Assembly (NCBI RefSeq): GCF_036409155.1
Contig: NZ_JAZGLW010000002.1
Span: forward strand, 496,001 to 560,000
Length of the DNA: 64,000 bases
Source: Mycobacterium sp. 050128
GTDB lineage: Bacteria; Actinomycetota; Actinomycetes; Mycobacteriales; Mycobacteriaceae
Reading direction: 5' to 3'
The translations under genes were made by a program, and so were the position numbers. A model generated the notes under the pieces. The model was not told the origin of the DNA and ran no database searches. It saw only the letters and a list, made by a program, of their open reading frames with translations. This document shows positions 1 through 10,302 of this stretch, piece after piece (position 1 is the stretch's first letter; the number at the start of each line of letters is the position of its first letter).

Positions 1-1564
<1,564 letters not shown>

Positions 1565-2518
1565 CTACTGCGCAACAGTGATCGACGTGGCGCCGTGACC
1601 GGTGCCGTACTGCCCGACATGCCCGCCATTGAGCAGGTCATGCAGGCCGAGGATCGCGGTGATCCGACCGGGCGCGGCGTCGACGTCGTCGACGGTGCTG
1701 ATCGCGGAGTTGATGCCGGCGTCGGCGCGTGCGACCGCGACCGCGGCACCGCCCGTCGACGATCCGTCGCGCCCGGCCAGCAGCGTGCCCGAGCCGTGCG
1801 GCGCCAGCGCCGCGGCGAAGCGGGCCACGCTGACTCCCTGATTGCCGGCGTCTTGCGGCAGCGCGCCACCGGTGACGATCAGCGCGGCGTTGGCCGCGGC
1901 CATGTGGTCGCTGGGTTGATATGTGACGAACCCGGTCTCGCGCAGCGCCGCCAGCACGGTGTCGCGCTGCGTCTCTGTGATTTCTGGGACGGGTGGGACC
2001 GCCGGGCCGGCGTTGATCAGCATGGCGATGCCCAACAGGTCACCGGCCTGCGACCCCTGGTCGACGAGTTTGGTGCTGAGTTGCTGTCCGGCGGGCAGCA
2101 CCGACGAGTTCACCACGGTCCGCAGTTTCTCCGCGGAGTTGGCGTCGACGAACTCTTGGGTCAGTGCCACCGTCCCCGTGACGGTCCCGCCGGCCTGGCC
2201 GACGATCTTCGAGACCGCAGCAACGTCGTCGTCCTTGGCGTCCGGGGTACGGAAGACGACGACGGATTTGCCTGCCAGCCCGTCGTGCACAATCCGGCCC
2301 ATCAGCTGGTTGTCGAAATTGTTTGCCGCGCTGAGCTTCTCGTTGAGGACGTTCTTCTGGTCGTTGAGCCCGTCGATCTGCGTGTAGAGGTCACGCTTCT
2401 CGTCACGCAGGCTGGACAGCAGGGTGTCGGACAAGAAGCCCGAACCCAGCACGACGCCGACGGCCAACGCGAGAAAGACCGCGGCCAGCGAGAAGGCATG
2501 TTGGCGTAACGAGATCAT
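1565..2518 (-). CDS. mctB: MctB/SteB family protein (DUF3186), Rv1698-like
   Basis: A 317-residue protein with one N-terminal membrane segment (about residues 9-30, AVFLALAVGVVLGSGF), then a coiled coil (about 35-70, RDEKRDLYTQIDGLNDQKN) and a mixed extracytoplasmic domain. In M. tuberculosis Rv1698 (MctB) is linked to copper resistance and was proposed as an outer-membrane channel. In Corynebacterium the DUF3186 protein SteB works with SteA in daughter-cell separation. The immediate upstream gene here is steA, 22 bp away, so the pair is kept. The sequence alone does not choose between the copper and the cell-separation role; the anchor plus coiled coil fits a membrane-tethered periplasmic partner well. 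Confidence 0.88.
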   Translation of the reverse strand: MISLRQHAFSLAAVFLALAVGVVLGSGFLSDTLLSSLRDEKRDLYTQIDGLNDQKNVLNEKLSAANNFDNQLMGRIVHDGLAGKSVVVFRTPDAKDDDVAAVSKIVGQAGGTVTGTVALTQEFVDANSAEKLRTVVNSSVLPAGQQLSTKLVDQGSQAGDLLGIAMLINAGPAVPPVPEITETQRDTVLAALRETGFVTYQPSDHMAAANAALIVTGGALPQDAGNQGVSVARFAAALAPHGSGTLLAGRDGSSTGGAAVAVARADAGINSAISTVDDVDAAPGRITAILGLHDLLNGGHVGQYGTGHGATSITVAQ

Positions 2519-2540
2519 GAGCGCACGTCCTTCGAACTGA

Positions 2541-3722
2541 CTAAGTGATCAGGTGCTGAATCCACACGGAGAAGTGATTCCAGTAGTCGGTGGCCCAGTG
2601 CAGCACCACGCCGTCGGTGCGCGACACCCACAGCGCGACGATGACGGCGATCAGCATCGTCAGCGCCAGCAGCGCGATGGCGCCGCCCGAAATGTGGTTG
2701 CGGTAGAGGGTGGCGACAGCCTTGGCGTCGACCACCTTCTCCCCGACCCGAAGCCTGGTCAAAAACGTCGACGGGTTGCTCTGGGTGCGGGTCCGGTCGA
2801 AGAACGTCTCGATGTTGGCGGTGTGGCCGGCCGTCACCAGCAGCGCCGCGCCGTGGTGGTCGGCGAGCAGCAAGGCGAGGTCGACGGCCGAACCCGCGGC
2901 GGGGAAGGTCATCGCCCCGACCCCGAGGTCCTGGATCCGCTCCAGCCCGGGCGCGTGGCCGTCGGCGTCGGCCGGCAGCACCACGTGGGCGCCGCACTTG
3001 AGCGCCTCGGTGCTGATCTGCTCCGGGTCGCCGACGATCAGCTGCGGGCGGTAGCCCGCCTTGCGCAGCACGTCGGCGCCGCTGCCGACGCCGATGAGCA
3101 CCGGCTGATACTCCTTGATGAACGGCTTCAGCGAGCGTAGGTCGTCGGCGGCACTGTCCTCGTCAGCGACGATCACCACGTGGCGGCGGCGCATGTCGAT
3201 ATCGACGTCGGGAATGCCGATACCGTCGATCAGCAGCGGGCTCTCGCTCTTGATGAACTCGATTGTGTTGCCCGCGAACGCCTCCAGGTGGGCAGCCAGG
3301 CCGCTCTTGGCCTCGCGCATCAGGTCGGCGATGTCGTGGTCGGTGCGCTCGGTGCCGCGGATCAGCCGACGCTCGCCTGCGTACACCCCGCCCTCATACA
3401 GGCGAACCTTGGCGCCGTCCTTGACCTTCTTGAAGATGTCCGGTCCGGTCTCGTCGATCAGCGTGACGCCGTTGTTGACCAATACCTCCGGGCCCATGTT
3501 CGGGTAGCGGCCGGAGACCGACGGCGATGCGTTCACGACGGCGGCGATGTCCGCCTCTACCAGCGCTTCGGCGGTAATCCGGTCCAGGTCCAAGACGTCG
3601 AGCACGACGATGTCACCCGGGCAGACCCGACGCAGCAGACGGTCGATGTTGCGGTCCACCCGTGCGGTGCCGGTCAGACCCGGCCGGGAAGCGTGACGTG
3701 TTAGCAGCCCTGACATCTTCAT
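2541..3722 (-). CDS. steA: SteA-like cytokinetic/cell-separation protein (Rv1697-like)
   Basis: A 393-residue protein with a large cytosolic part and a single C-terminal membrane helix (GAIALLALTMLIAVIVALWV, about 348-367) followed by about 25 residues outside. The middle (about 180-330: VVIVADEDSAADDLRSLKPF, GVGSGADVLRKAGYRP, GDPEQIS) resembles the thiamin-pyrophosphokinase-like fold of the SteA family. SteA of corynebacteria acts with SteB in septal peptidoglycan splitting; the downstream gene here is the SteB/MctB homologue, so the same pairing is inferred. The start is ATG at 3722 with a second ATG two codons later. A promoter with an MtrA-like direct repeat lies upstream (3772-3811). Confidence 0.85.
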   Translation of the reverse strand: MKMSGLLTRHASRPGLTGTARVDRNIDRLLRRVCPGDIVVLDVLDLDRITAEALVEADIAAVVNASPSVSGRYPNMGPEVLVNNGVTLIDETGPDIFKKVKDGAKVRLYEGGVYAGERRLIRGTERTDHDIADLMREAKSGLAAHLEAFAGNTIEFIKSESPLLIDGIGIPDVDIDMRRRHVVIVADEDSAADDLRSLKPFIKEYQPVLIGVGSGADVLRKAGYRPQLIVGDPEQISTEALKCGAHVVLPADADGHAPGLERIQDLGVGAMTFPAAGSAVDLALLLADHHGAALLVTAGHTANIETFFDRTRTQSNPSTFLTRLRVGEKVVDAKAVATLYRNHISGGAIALLALTMLIAVIVALWVSRTDGVVLHWATDYWNHFSVWIQHLIT

Positions 3723-3771
3723 GGGGGGATTCTGTCCGTCAGGCGCGGCCGAGGGGTGGAGGCGCGCCGTA

Positions 3772-3811
3772 ACATTAGCCCCAGAAGTTATCTAGAGTCA
3801 CATCTGTAACA
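3772..3811 (-). promoter_or_regulatory. Candidate steA promoter with MtrA-like box
   Basis: On the minus strand a GTGACT -35 (3801-3796), an 18-nt spacer and a TAATGT -10 (3777-3772) sit about 50 bp before steA. The -35 overlaps, on the plus strand, GTCACATCT GTAACAGGC (3797-3814), two direct 9-mers resembling the GTCACAgcg repeat described for the response regulator MtrA. The second repeat has one mismatch in its GTCACA core. Promoter assignment is by eye. Confidence 0.4.
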
Positions 3812-3849
3812 GGCGGATCCCGGTATGGTCTCGAGCGGGGCCACGACGG

Positions 3850-5595
3850 TTAGATCTCGTCGTTCTGGGCGCCGTCGAGTAGCTCCCGGGCGTGCGCGCG
3901 GCCGCTGTCGGATTCGCCCAGACCGGCCAGCATCCGCGCCAGCTCGGCGACCCGCTCGTCGTCGGTCACCCGCCGCACCACGCTGGTCCCCCGCGGCCCG
4001 GCCGGATGCACCACCAGGTGCACGTCGGCGTACGCCGCGACCTGCGGCAGGTGGGTCACCACGATGACCTGGTGAGTGCGTGCCAGCCGCGCCAGCCGCC
4101 GCCCGATCTGGACGGCCGCCCGGCCACCGACACCGGCGTCGACCTCGTCGAACACCATCGTGGTGCCCGCCGCCGATGCCGCCAGCACCACTTCCAAAGC
4201 CAGCATCACTCGGGACAGCTCACCGCCTGAGGCGCTCTTGGCCAGCGCCAGCACCGTCATGCCCCGGTGCGCGGCGAAGCCGAAGTCGACCTGGTCGATG
4301 CCGTCGCCTCCCGCGCGGGCCAGCTCGCCCGACGGCAGCGTGAGGGCGGCCGGGTCGTCCTTCTCGGTGGCGATGTCGGTGCTTACCTCGATCGTGAATT
4401 CGGCATCGGCCATCGCCAGCCCGGACAGCTCGGCGGTCACTTCTTTGGCCAGCTTCTTCGCTGCCTTGCGTCGCGCCTTACTGAGATCGATTGCGGCTTC
4501 TGCTAATTCACCGGCGAGCTCGTCGGCGCGGCGTTCCAGCGCCGCCAGCCCTTCCTCGGACACGTCGAGTTGGGCAAGCCGGTCGCGCGATGCGGCCGCC
4601 CACTGCAGCACGCCGTCAACGTCCGCGGCGTACTTGCGGGTCAGTGTCCGCAACTCGGCTTGGCGGGCCAGCTTCGATTCCAGCGCGCTGGCATCGACGG
4701 GCAGCTCTTCCAGGTAGCCGCCGAGTTCCTGGGCCGCATCGGCGACCACGGTCTGCGCCTCGCGCACCTGCTCGGCCAACGCCTGCAGCTTGGCGTCGTC
4801 GGTGGATTCCAGTGCGGCCCTTGCGCGTCCGAGAGTGTCGGCCGCGCTGCCGCCCGTCAAATCCTCGGTCGAGAGCGCCTCGCGGGCGGTGGCTGCGGCC
4901 TCGCGCAGTGTGTCTAGCTCGGAGAGCCGCACGATATCGGCGACCAGGGCGTCGTCCTCGCCGGGCTGCGGGTTTACCGCATCGATCTCGTTGAGCGCGA
5001 AGCTCAGCCGATCGGCCTCCAGCGCGAGTTCGCGCATGCGGTTGCGCCGATCGAACAGGTCGCGCCGCGCCGTCAGCCAGGCGTCGCGCACTTTGCGGTA
5101 GCGCTCCAGCGCGGCGCCGGTCTTCGCGAACCGGTCCAGCGCGCCGCGTTGCTCCTCGGGCCGCATCAGCCGCAGCTGGTCATTCTGGCCGTGCAGGGTC
5201 AGTAGCCCGGTAGTGAAGTCTCCCAACGATTTCGCGGGCACGCTGCGGCCGCCGAGATAGGCCCGGGACGGCCCGTCACGGCTGACCGAGCGCAGCGCGA
5301 TCACGCTGCCGTCCTCGTCGCGTTCCGCGCCCGACGCGTCCAGCATCTCGTCCAGCTGCGCGATCGCCGCGTCGTCGAGATCGGTTGTGGTGAAACGGCC
5401 TTCGACGACCGCGCGTTCGGCACCCGAACGCACCCGGTTGGCGTCGGCGCGGGCGCCACCGAGCAGATGAAGCCCCGTCACCACCATGGTCTTGCCGGTG
5501 CCGGTCTCACCGGTCAGTACGGTCAGGCCGCGGTCGAACTCCCCGACCGCAGAGCTGATCGCACCCAGCGACTCGATGCGGATTTCGGTCAGCAT
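3850..5595 (-). CDS. recN: DNA repair ATPase RecN
   Basis: An SMC-like ATPase of double-strand-break repair, 581 residues, usual length. Walker A is GETGTGKT (about 29-36) and Walker B is VFDEVDAGVGG (about 463-473). Between them lies a long helical, charged arm region (about 160-370) typical of the coiled coil, and the ABC-type signature SASGGELSRVMLALE lies just before Walker B. It starts 24 bp after the nadK stop and belongs to the tlyA-nadK-recN run. No SOS box was looked for successfully in the short gap, so it is probably transcribed with nadK. Confidence 0.96.
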   Translation of the reverse strand: MLTEIRIESLGAISSAVGEFDRGLTVLTGETGTGKTMVVTGLHLLGGARADANRVRSGAERAVVEGRFTTTDLDDAAIAQLDEMLDASGAERDEDGSVIALRSVSRDGPSRAYLGGRSVPAKSLGDFTTGLLTLHGQNDQLRLMRPEEQRGALDRFAKTGAALERYRKVRDAWLTARRDLFDRRNRMRELALEADRLSFALNEIDAVNPQPGEDDALVADIVRLSELDTLREAAATAREALSTEDLTGGSAADTLGRARAALESTDDAKLQALAEQVREAQTVVADAAQELGGYLEELPVDASALESKLARQAELRTLTRKYAADVDGVLQWAAASRDRLAQLDVSEEGLAALERRADELAGELAEAAIDLSKARRKAAKKLAKEVTAELSGLAMADAEFTIEVSTDIATEKDDPAALTLPSGELARAGGDGIDQVDFGFAAHRGMTVLALAKSASGGELSRVMLALEVVLAASAAGTTMVFDEVDAGVGGRAAVQIGRRLARLARTHQVIVVTHLPQVAAYADVHLVVHPAGPRGTSVVRRVTDDERVAELARMLAGLGESDSGRAHARELLDGAQNDEI

Positions 5596-5619
5596 TGCGT
5601 CAGCACCGCTGCGGCGCCG

Positions 5620-6543
5620 TTACTTTCCGCGCCAACCGGTCACGGGCAAGCGGAACTTACGCACCAGTCGGTCGGTGAACGGCGCGCTGTCCAGCCGTGC
5701 CCATTTCACCGCGGTGCCACAGCGTTTCACCTCGAGCCGCCCTCCTGCGGGTAGCACCATTTCGCGACGGCCGTCGCAGAACACCAGGGCGTCGTTGCCG
5801 CTCGCCTCGATCTCGATCGCGATCGCGGCGTCCGGGCTGGTGACCATCGGCCGACCGAACAGCGCGTGGGCGTTGTTGGGCACCACCAGGATTGCCTCGA
5901 GGTCCGGCCACAGCACCGGGCCGCCGGCGGAGAAGGCGTAGGCGGTCGATCCGGTCGGCGTCGACACCAGGACGCCGTCGCAGCCGAAGGTCGACACCGG
6001 CCGTCCCTCGATTTCGACGACCACGCCGAGCACGCCCAACCGCGGGCCCTTCTCCAGGCTGGCCTCGTTGAGCGCCCAGCCCTGATCGAGCACCTGCCCG
6101 CGATGCCGTACCGCGATGTCGAGCGTCAGGCGCTCCTCCACCCGGTAGTCCTGCGCGACCACATGTTCGAGCACCCGGTCGATGGCCTCGGCCTCGGCCT
6201 CGGCCAGAAAGCCGATGCGCCCCAGGTTGACGCCCAGCACCGGAATGTCCGCGTTACGAGCGAATTCCGCTGCACGCAGGAAGGTTCCGTCGCCGCCGAG
6301 CACCAGCACCAGCTCGCAGCCTTCCGCGGCGTCGGGCTCGGCGTCGACCACCTCGATTTCGACGCCCATCGCCCGGACGTCGTCGGGAGACAGCGGCAGC
6401 GGCCCCCGATCGACGGCCTCGGCCGACAACACGCGAAGGGCAATACCGTTGTCGCTCAACACTTTCTGTACACGCCGTGCGGTCTCGGTGGCTTCCTCGC
6501 GTCCGGTGTGCACGACCAGCAGGATGGTCCGTTCGGCGGTCAT
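5620..6543 (-). CDS. nadK: NAD kinase
   Basis: Phosphorylates NAD+ to NADP+ with ATP or polyphosphate (called PpnK in M. tuberculosis); soluble. 307 residues, the same length I recall for Rv1695. The family motif [10 protein letters not shown] (about 84-93), the NE/D motif ([12 protein letters not shown]) and the Gly-rich [20 protein letters not shown] region with its conserved TGSTAY are all present. The ATG at 6543 was chosen over an upstream in-frame ATG at 6693 because it overlaps the tlyA stop as ATGA, the normal coupling in this operon, and gives the family N-terminus. Confidence 0.96.
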   Translation of the reverse strand: MTAERTILLVVHTGREEATETARRVQKVLSDNGIALRVLSAEAVDRGPLPLSPDDVRAMGVEIEVVDAEPDAAEGCELVLVLGGDGTFLRAAEFARNADIPVLGVNLGRIGFLAEAEAEAIDRVLEHVVAQDYRVEERLTLDIAVRHRGQVLDQGWALNEASLEKGPRLGVLGVVVEIEGRPVSTFGCDGVLVSTPTGSTAYAFSAGGPVLWPDLEAILVVPNNAHALFGRPMVTSPDAAIAIEIEASGNDALVFCDGRREMVLPAGGRLEVKRCGTAVKWARLDSAPFTDRLVRKFRLPVTGWRGK

Positions 6544-7349
6544 TGCGGGCCCTCGCCTACCGCGCGCTGCACCGCATCGACGAGCCCGTCGCCGGTCAAC
6601 GCCCGATCGGTGTCGGCGCGCAGCCACAGGAAGTACTCGACATTGCCCGACGGCCCCGGCAGCGGACTGGCCGTGACGCCGACGGTGTGCCAACCCAGCT
6701 CGGCGGCACGTCCCGCGACGGCCAGCACCGAGTCGGCGCGCAGCGCGGGGTCGTGGACGACCCCGCCGGCACCGACCTGGCCCTTCCCGACCTCAAACTG
6801 CGGCTTCACCATGGGAACGATATCCGCGCCGGGGTTGGTGCAACCAGCCAGCGCGGGCAACACGGTGGACAGCGAGATAAACGACAGGTCAGCCACCACG
6901 AGGTCGACACGCCCGCCGATCGCCTCGGGCGACAGGTCGCGAACGTTGGTGCGCTCGACGACCATTACCCGCGAGTCAGAGCGCAGCGACCAGGCCAGCT
7001 GGCCGTAGCCGACATCGGCGGCCACCACCCCGGCGGCACCACGATCCAGCAGGACCTCGGTGAAGCCGCCGGTCGACGCGCCGGCGTCCAGACAGCGACG
7101 TCCCGCGACCGGGATCCCGAACGCGTCGAGCGCGCCGATCAGCTTGTGCGCCCCGCGCGACACCCACCGCCGCTCGCCGTCGTCGGCGACGGTCAGGGCC
7201 GCGGTCGCCGCAACGGCGGTGCCGGGCTTGACCGCGGGCATGCCGTCGATGCTGACCTTGCCGGCGCCGATCAACTCGGCGGCCTGCTGACGGGATCGCG
7301 CGAGTCCGCGCCGCACCAGCTCGGCGTCAACGCGGGCGCGTCGTGCCAT
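6540..7349 (-). CDS. tlyA: 16S/23S rRNA (cytidine-2'-O)-methyltransferase TlyA
   Basis: 269 residues. An N-terminal S4 RNA-binding domain (about 1-60, [21 protein letters not shown]) is followed by an FtsJ-type methyltransferase with SAM motif [18 protein letters not shown] (about 87-104). In M. tuberculosis TlyA methylates both rRNAs and its loss gives capreomycin resistance; that is family knowledge. Ends in a 4-bp ATGA overlap with nadK and follows the small Rv1693-like gene by 9 bp. Confidence 0.95.
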   Translation of the reverse strand: MARRARVDAELVRRGLARSRQQAAELIGAGKVSIDGMPAVKPGTAVAATAALTVADDGERRWVSRGAHKLIGALDAFGIPVAGRRCLDAGASTGGFTEVLLDRGAAGVVAADVGYGQLAWSLRSDSRVMVVERTNVRDLSPEAIGGRVDLVVADLSFISLSTVLPALAGCTNPGADIVPMVKPQFEVGKGQVGAGGVVHDPALRADSVLAVAGRAAELGWHTVGVTASPLPGPSGNVEYFLWLRADTDRALTGDGLVDAVQRAVGEGPQ

Positions 7350-7358
7350 GCCCGCACC

Positions 7359-7544
7359 TCAGCCCTTCTCCGCCGACTCCAGCGCGGCCAGCAGCACGTC
7401 ATGGGCCTGCGAAAGCCGGCGTGCGATGTCTTCGAGCTCGGCGAGGGACGGCCCGGTCTCCCGGTTTTCCGGGTCGGCCAGGTCGGGCAGCTGCGCCAGC
7501 AGGTTGTCGATGTCGGCGCGAATCTGTGCGGGATCGATATTCAT
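7359..7544 (-). CDS. Small conserved protein, Rv1693-like
   Basis: 61 residues (MNIDPAQIRADIDNLLAQL...), acidic and entirely helical by composition, no motif of known function. It sits between the phosphatase (23 bp upstream) and tlyA (9 bp downstream), where H37Rv has a small gene of about the same size, Rv1693. The conserved position and ORF spacing support a real gene; function unknown. Confidence 0.75.
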   Translation of the reverse strand: MNIDPAQIRADIDNLLAQLPDLADPENRETGPSLAELEDIARRLSQAHDVLLAALESAEKG

Positions 7545-7567
7545 TGCGGTTCCACGGTAGTCATCGG

Positions 7568-8599
7568 CTAGTCCCCATGCACGAGAGACCAGCGCTCGAG
7601 CGCGTCGCGGGCTCGGTCGTCACCGGGTCGGATGCGCGCCGGCCGCCCTTGGAAATCGGAGTAATCGCCGCTCCACACCGCGCTGGCGACGGCCCGCACG
7701 ATCGACAGCCCGTCCTCGTCGTCGTCTGCTTCGGAGGCACCCCTGGCGGTGACCGTCACCGCACCATCTGCGACGTCGATCGCCCAGCCGGGCTGCGGCC
7801 CGACCGCGAGCAGGTTGCTGCCCTGGTGCAGCGCGCGCAGGTCATGGCCGATGTAGGTGGGCCGCTGCTTGGCTACGGCATACACCGCGTCGCGCGCGCT
7901 GCTCACCCCGGTCAGCACCATCAGGCTGGGGAGCCTCGCGGCATTGGCACCCTCGATGTCGGTGTCGAGGCGGTCGCCGATCACCAGCGGCGCCTGGTAG
8001 TCCCCGCGGGCGACCGCATCGTCGAGCAGTGTCGGGGCGGGCTTTCCGGCCACCTTGGGTTCGGCGCCGGTCGCCGCCCGCAGCGCGGCCACCAGGGATC
8101 CGTTGCCCGGCAGCAGGCCCCGCTCGGTGGGCAGCGTGGCGTCGACATTGGCCGCCACCCACAACGCGCCGGCCCGAATGGCCAGGGCGGCCTCGGCGAG
8201 ATCGGGCCAGCCGATCGTCATCGACAGTCCCTGGACGACCGCGACCGGGTTGTCGTCGAAGCGTCGCACTGGGCGCAGCCCGACCGCGGAGATCTCGTTG
8301 GCCAGCGAGTCGGTCCCGACGATCAGCACGGGCGAATCCGGCGGCAGCTCACCGGAAAGCAGGTGTGCGGCACTTTGGGCGCTGGTGACGACGTCGTCGC
8401 CGGTGGCGGTGAAGCCGAGGTCGCGCAGGTGGGTCGCTACTTCGTCGGCGCTGCGGGATGCGTTGTTGGTGACGAACAGCTTGCGGCTGCTTACCTCGTC
8501 GAGTGTCTGCACCGCGCCGTCGGTGGCACTGTGGCCGCGAAACACCGTGCCATCCAGATCGATGAGCAGGCAATCATATTCCTGCGCAATGCTTTTCAT
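7568..8599 (-). CDS. HAD-superfamily glycerol-3-phosphate phosphatase (Rv1692-like)
   Basis: A NagD-type HAD hydrolase of 343 residues. Motif I is DLDGTVFRG (about 12-20, nucleophile and acid/base Asp), motif II LFVTNNASRSAD, and the Mg-binding acidic loop is VIGDRLDTDIEGANA (about 215-230). The H37Rv orthologue was reported as a glycerol-3-phosphate phosphatase acting in glycerophospholipid recycling. I prefer the ATG at 8599 (MKSIAQEYDCLLIDLDG); an upstream ATG at 8650 would add 17 residues and overlap the TPR gene by 32 bp. Confidence 0.9.
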   Translation of the reverse strand: MKSIAQEYDCLLIDLDGTVFRGHSATDGAVQTLDEVSSRKLFVTNNASRSADEVATHLRDLGFTATGDDVVTSAQSAAHLLSGELPPDSPVLIVGTDSLANEISAVGLRPVRRFDDNPVAVVQGLSMTIGWPDLAEAALAIRAGALWVAANVDATLPTERGLLPGNGSLVAALRAATGAEPKVAGKPAPTLLDDAVARGDYQAPLVIGDRLDTDIEGANAARLPSLMVLTGVSSARDAVYAVAKQRPTYIGHDLRALHQGSNLLAVGPQPGWAIDVADGAVTVTARGASEADDDEDGLSIVRAVASAVWSGDYSDFQGRPARIRPGDDRARDALERWSLVHGD

Positions 8600-8618
8600 T
8601 TGATTGAACCCAGCATTG

Positions 8619-9407
8619 TCAGCCGAGCTCGCTGACCCGGTCTTCAGCATCGGTCACGCCGTCGACGTCGGCGGCCGCGGAGTGCAAAAACCATTGCAGC
8701 GCTTCGTCCTTGCGGTCGAGCGCCAGCAGGGTGTCGGCATAGGCGTAGAACAGCCGGGCGGCCGTCGTGCCGGAGCGACTCGGATCCAGTTGCGGCGTGG
8801 ACAACAGGGTCAGCGCCTGTTCGAGCTGCCCGAGATCGGAGCGGGCGCCGGCGACCACGATGCGCAGCTCGTCGGCGTCATCGCCGGACAGCTGAGCCGC
8901 TTCTTCCCCGCGGGCCAGTTCGATCGCCCGCTCCGGACGGCCAAGGCCGCGTTCGCAATCCGCGATCAACGCCAGCAACGAAGACTTGCTGCCCATCCGG
9001 CGGGCGGCACGCAATTCGGACAGCGCCTGGGCCCAGTCGCCGTAGCGGTATGCGGCGATTCCGACGGCTTCGCGTATCGCGGCGATCCTGCTGGACCTGG
9101 CGCGCGCGGCACGAGCATGGTTCAGGGCGGCTTCCGGGTCTTCGTCCATCAACTCGCCGGCGGCGACCAGGTGGCGGGCCACCGCATCGGCGGTCGCGCG
9201 GTCCAGGGTGCTCAGTTCACCGCGGATTTCGGGGGCCAACTGTTTGGGGTCCACGTCGGGCGGTATCGGGGGCCCGCTGTCCGCCGGGCGATCACCGCCG
9301 CCGCCGGAGTGCCGCGGCTGGGCCGAGCGCGCCCGACCCGGTCCCGACCACCCAGACGCCGAACGCGGACGTCGTTCGCCGTTGTGACGCTGCCTGTCGT
9401 CGGCCAC
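8619..9407 (-). CDS. TPR-type protein, Rv1691-like
   Basis: 262 residues. A low-complexity Arg/Gly/Pro-rich N-terminus (1-50) precedes helical repeats with TPR-like spacing (for example AARHMG-type YGDWAQALSELRAARRMG, ERGLGRPERAIELARGEEA, YADTLLALDRKDEALQWFLH). Such repeats bind partner proteins; the partner is unknown. It lies upstream of the phosphatase in the same operon. The true start may be later than 9407, because the first 50 residues are poorly constrained. Confidence 0.8.
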   Translation of the reverse strand: MADDRQRHNGERRPRSASGWSGPGRARSAQPRHSGGGGDRPADSGPPIPPDVDPKQLAPEIRGELSTLDRATADAVARHLVAAGELMDEDPEAALNHARAARARSSRIAAIREAVGIAAYRYGDWAQALSELRAARRMGSKSSLLALIADCERGLGRPERAIELARGEEAAQLSGDDADELRIVVAGARSDLGQLEQALTLLSTPQLDPSRSGTTAARLFYAYADTLLALDRKDEALQWFLHSAAADVDGVTDAEDRVSELG

Positions 9408-9474
9408 TCGTGTCGTTCACCTCGATTGCTCCCGTACTTCTGAAGAGGATACGGGCACCGAGGCAAGGATCTTG

Positions 9475-9864
9475 CTACGCCTTGAACCGGTCCGGAATCA
9501 ACGGCGCGATCATCGCAGGACAGAACGTGCCGATCGCGATGATCGTGAAGATCCCCGCGTTCTTCTCGGTCATCCCGCTGCCGGTCGCCACTTCCGAGAC
9601 CACCGAGTCGAACGAGCCGCCCGGCTGGATGAGCATCGGACACACCGATTGCCCCTGTGCCAGCGTCGTGGCCGGCTGAGTGACGGCAATACCGGCATTG
9701 GTCAGCGCCGACAGGAAGGTGTTGCCCGCCATGTCGGCGCGGATGGGGGCGGCCATCGTCGCGGCCGTGGCAATCAATGCCGTGGTCAGCGCCATAAATC
9801 CGCAGGCTTTCGCCTGTACGCCGACCCGTAAGGTCCCCTGGTAAGCCATTGATTGCGCCGTCAT
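9475..9864 (-). CDS. Secreted DUF732 protein, LprJ-position homologue
   Basis: 129 residues with a hydrophobic signal segment (MALTTALIATAATMAAPIRA, about 24-43) and a C-terminal DUF732 domain (TFLSALTNAGIAVTQPATT...CPMLIQPGG...GTFCPAMIAPLI, about 48-126) with two conserved Cys that could form a disulphide. H37Rv has the lipoprotein LprJ at this place, but no lipobox Cys follows the hydrophobic segment here, so signal peptidase I cleavage after APIRA is more likely. ATG 9864 was chosen because GAGAAGCGAGAG precedes it; an in-frame ATG at 9849 is possible. Function of DUF732 is unknown. Confidence 0.78.
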   Translation of the reverse strand: MTAQSMAYQGTLRVGVQAKACGFMALTTALIATAATMAAPIRADMAGNTFLSALTNAGIAVTQPATTLAQGQSVCPMLIQPGGSFDSVVSEVATGSGMTEKNAGIFTIIAIGTFCPAMIAPLIPDRFKA

Positions 9865-10117
9865 CTCTCGCTTCTCGTCGATTGTTCGCGGCTGCGCAAA
9901 ATCACTGTGACTACAGTGGCCAACGAGTGTCACGTTTAGGACACGGCCAGGTAAAGGTTTGCACACCAACGCGTTTTGCTCCGAATGTCTTGACAACCTC
10001 GGGCGCAATATGTTGCGCCGCTGAGCGCCCACCGGCGACGGTCGAGCAGCCCGGTCCACTAAATCACTTGTCGCACAGGCGATTTGAGATCACTAGCGCC
10101 GGCGTGCCCGACGGCGC

Positions 10118-10137
10118 TGTCCCCCGAATGGGGGACA
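10118..10137. terminator. GC-rich perfect hairpin, possible tyrS terminator
   Basis: TGTCCCCC-GAAT-GGGGGACA, an 8-bp perfect stem with a tetraloop, 165 bp past the tyrS stop. There is no U-tract on either strand, as is common in mycobacterial intrinsic terminators. Orientation cannot be decided from the hairpin. Confidence 0.4.
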
Positions 10138-10209
10138 AGGGATTTCCACCCCCAATTCCACCGGTTGAGGGATACCCGCGAGCCGTCCATCCGGGAAAAC
10201 TAGATCTCA

Positions 10210-10292
10210 CAGCGGGGATCTCGTCGCTCCTTCCAAACGAGGCTCCCCTCCTCTCATATCGGCTTCCCCTCCGATTGACGAGATCTCCGCTG
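10210..10292. ncRNA. Candidate structured RNA between tyrS and the DUF732 gene
   Basis: Lies in the 438-bp gap 9865-10302, which holds no gene I can support. Arms 10210-10225 (CAGCGGGGATCTCGTC) and 10277-10292 (GACGAGATCTCCGCTG) pair over 16 positions. Inside are two small hairpins with nearly identical loops: GAGG-CTCCCCT-CCTC and ATCGG-CTTCCCCT-CCGAT (plus-strand reading). The single imperfect pair is a G·U wobble in a plus-strand RNA but a C/A mismatch in a minus-strand RNA, which favours transcription on the plus strand, opposite to both neighbours. C-rich loops are typical of mycobacterial small RNAs that bind ribosome sites. The alternative is a 3'-end structure of tyrS mRNA. No clear promoter was seen. 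Confidence 0.35.
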
Positions 10293-10302
10293 AATACTTC
10301 TC

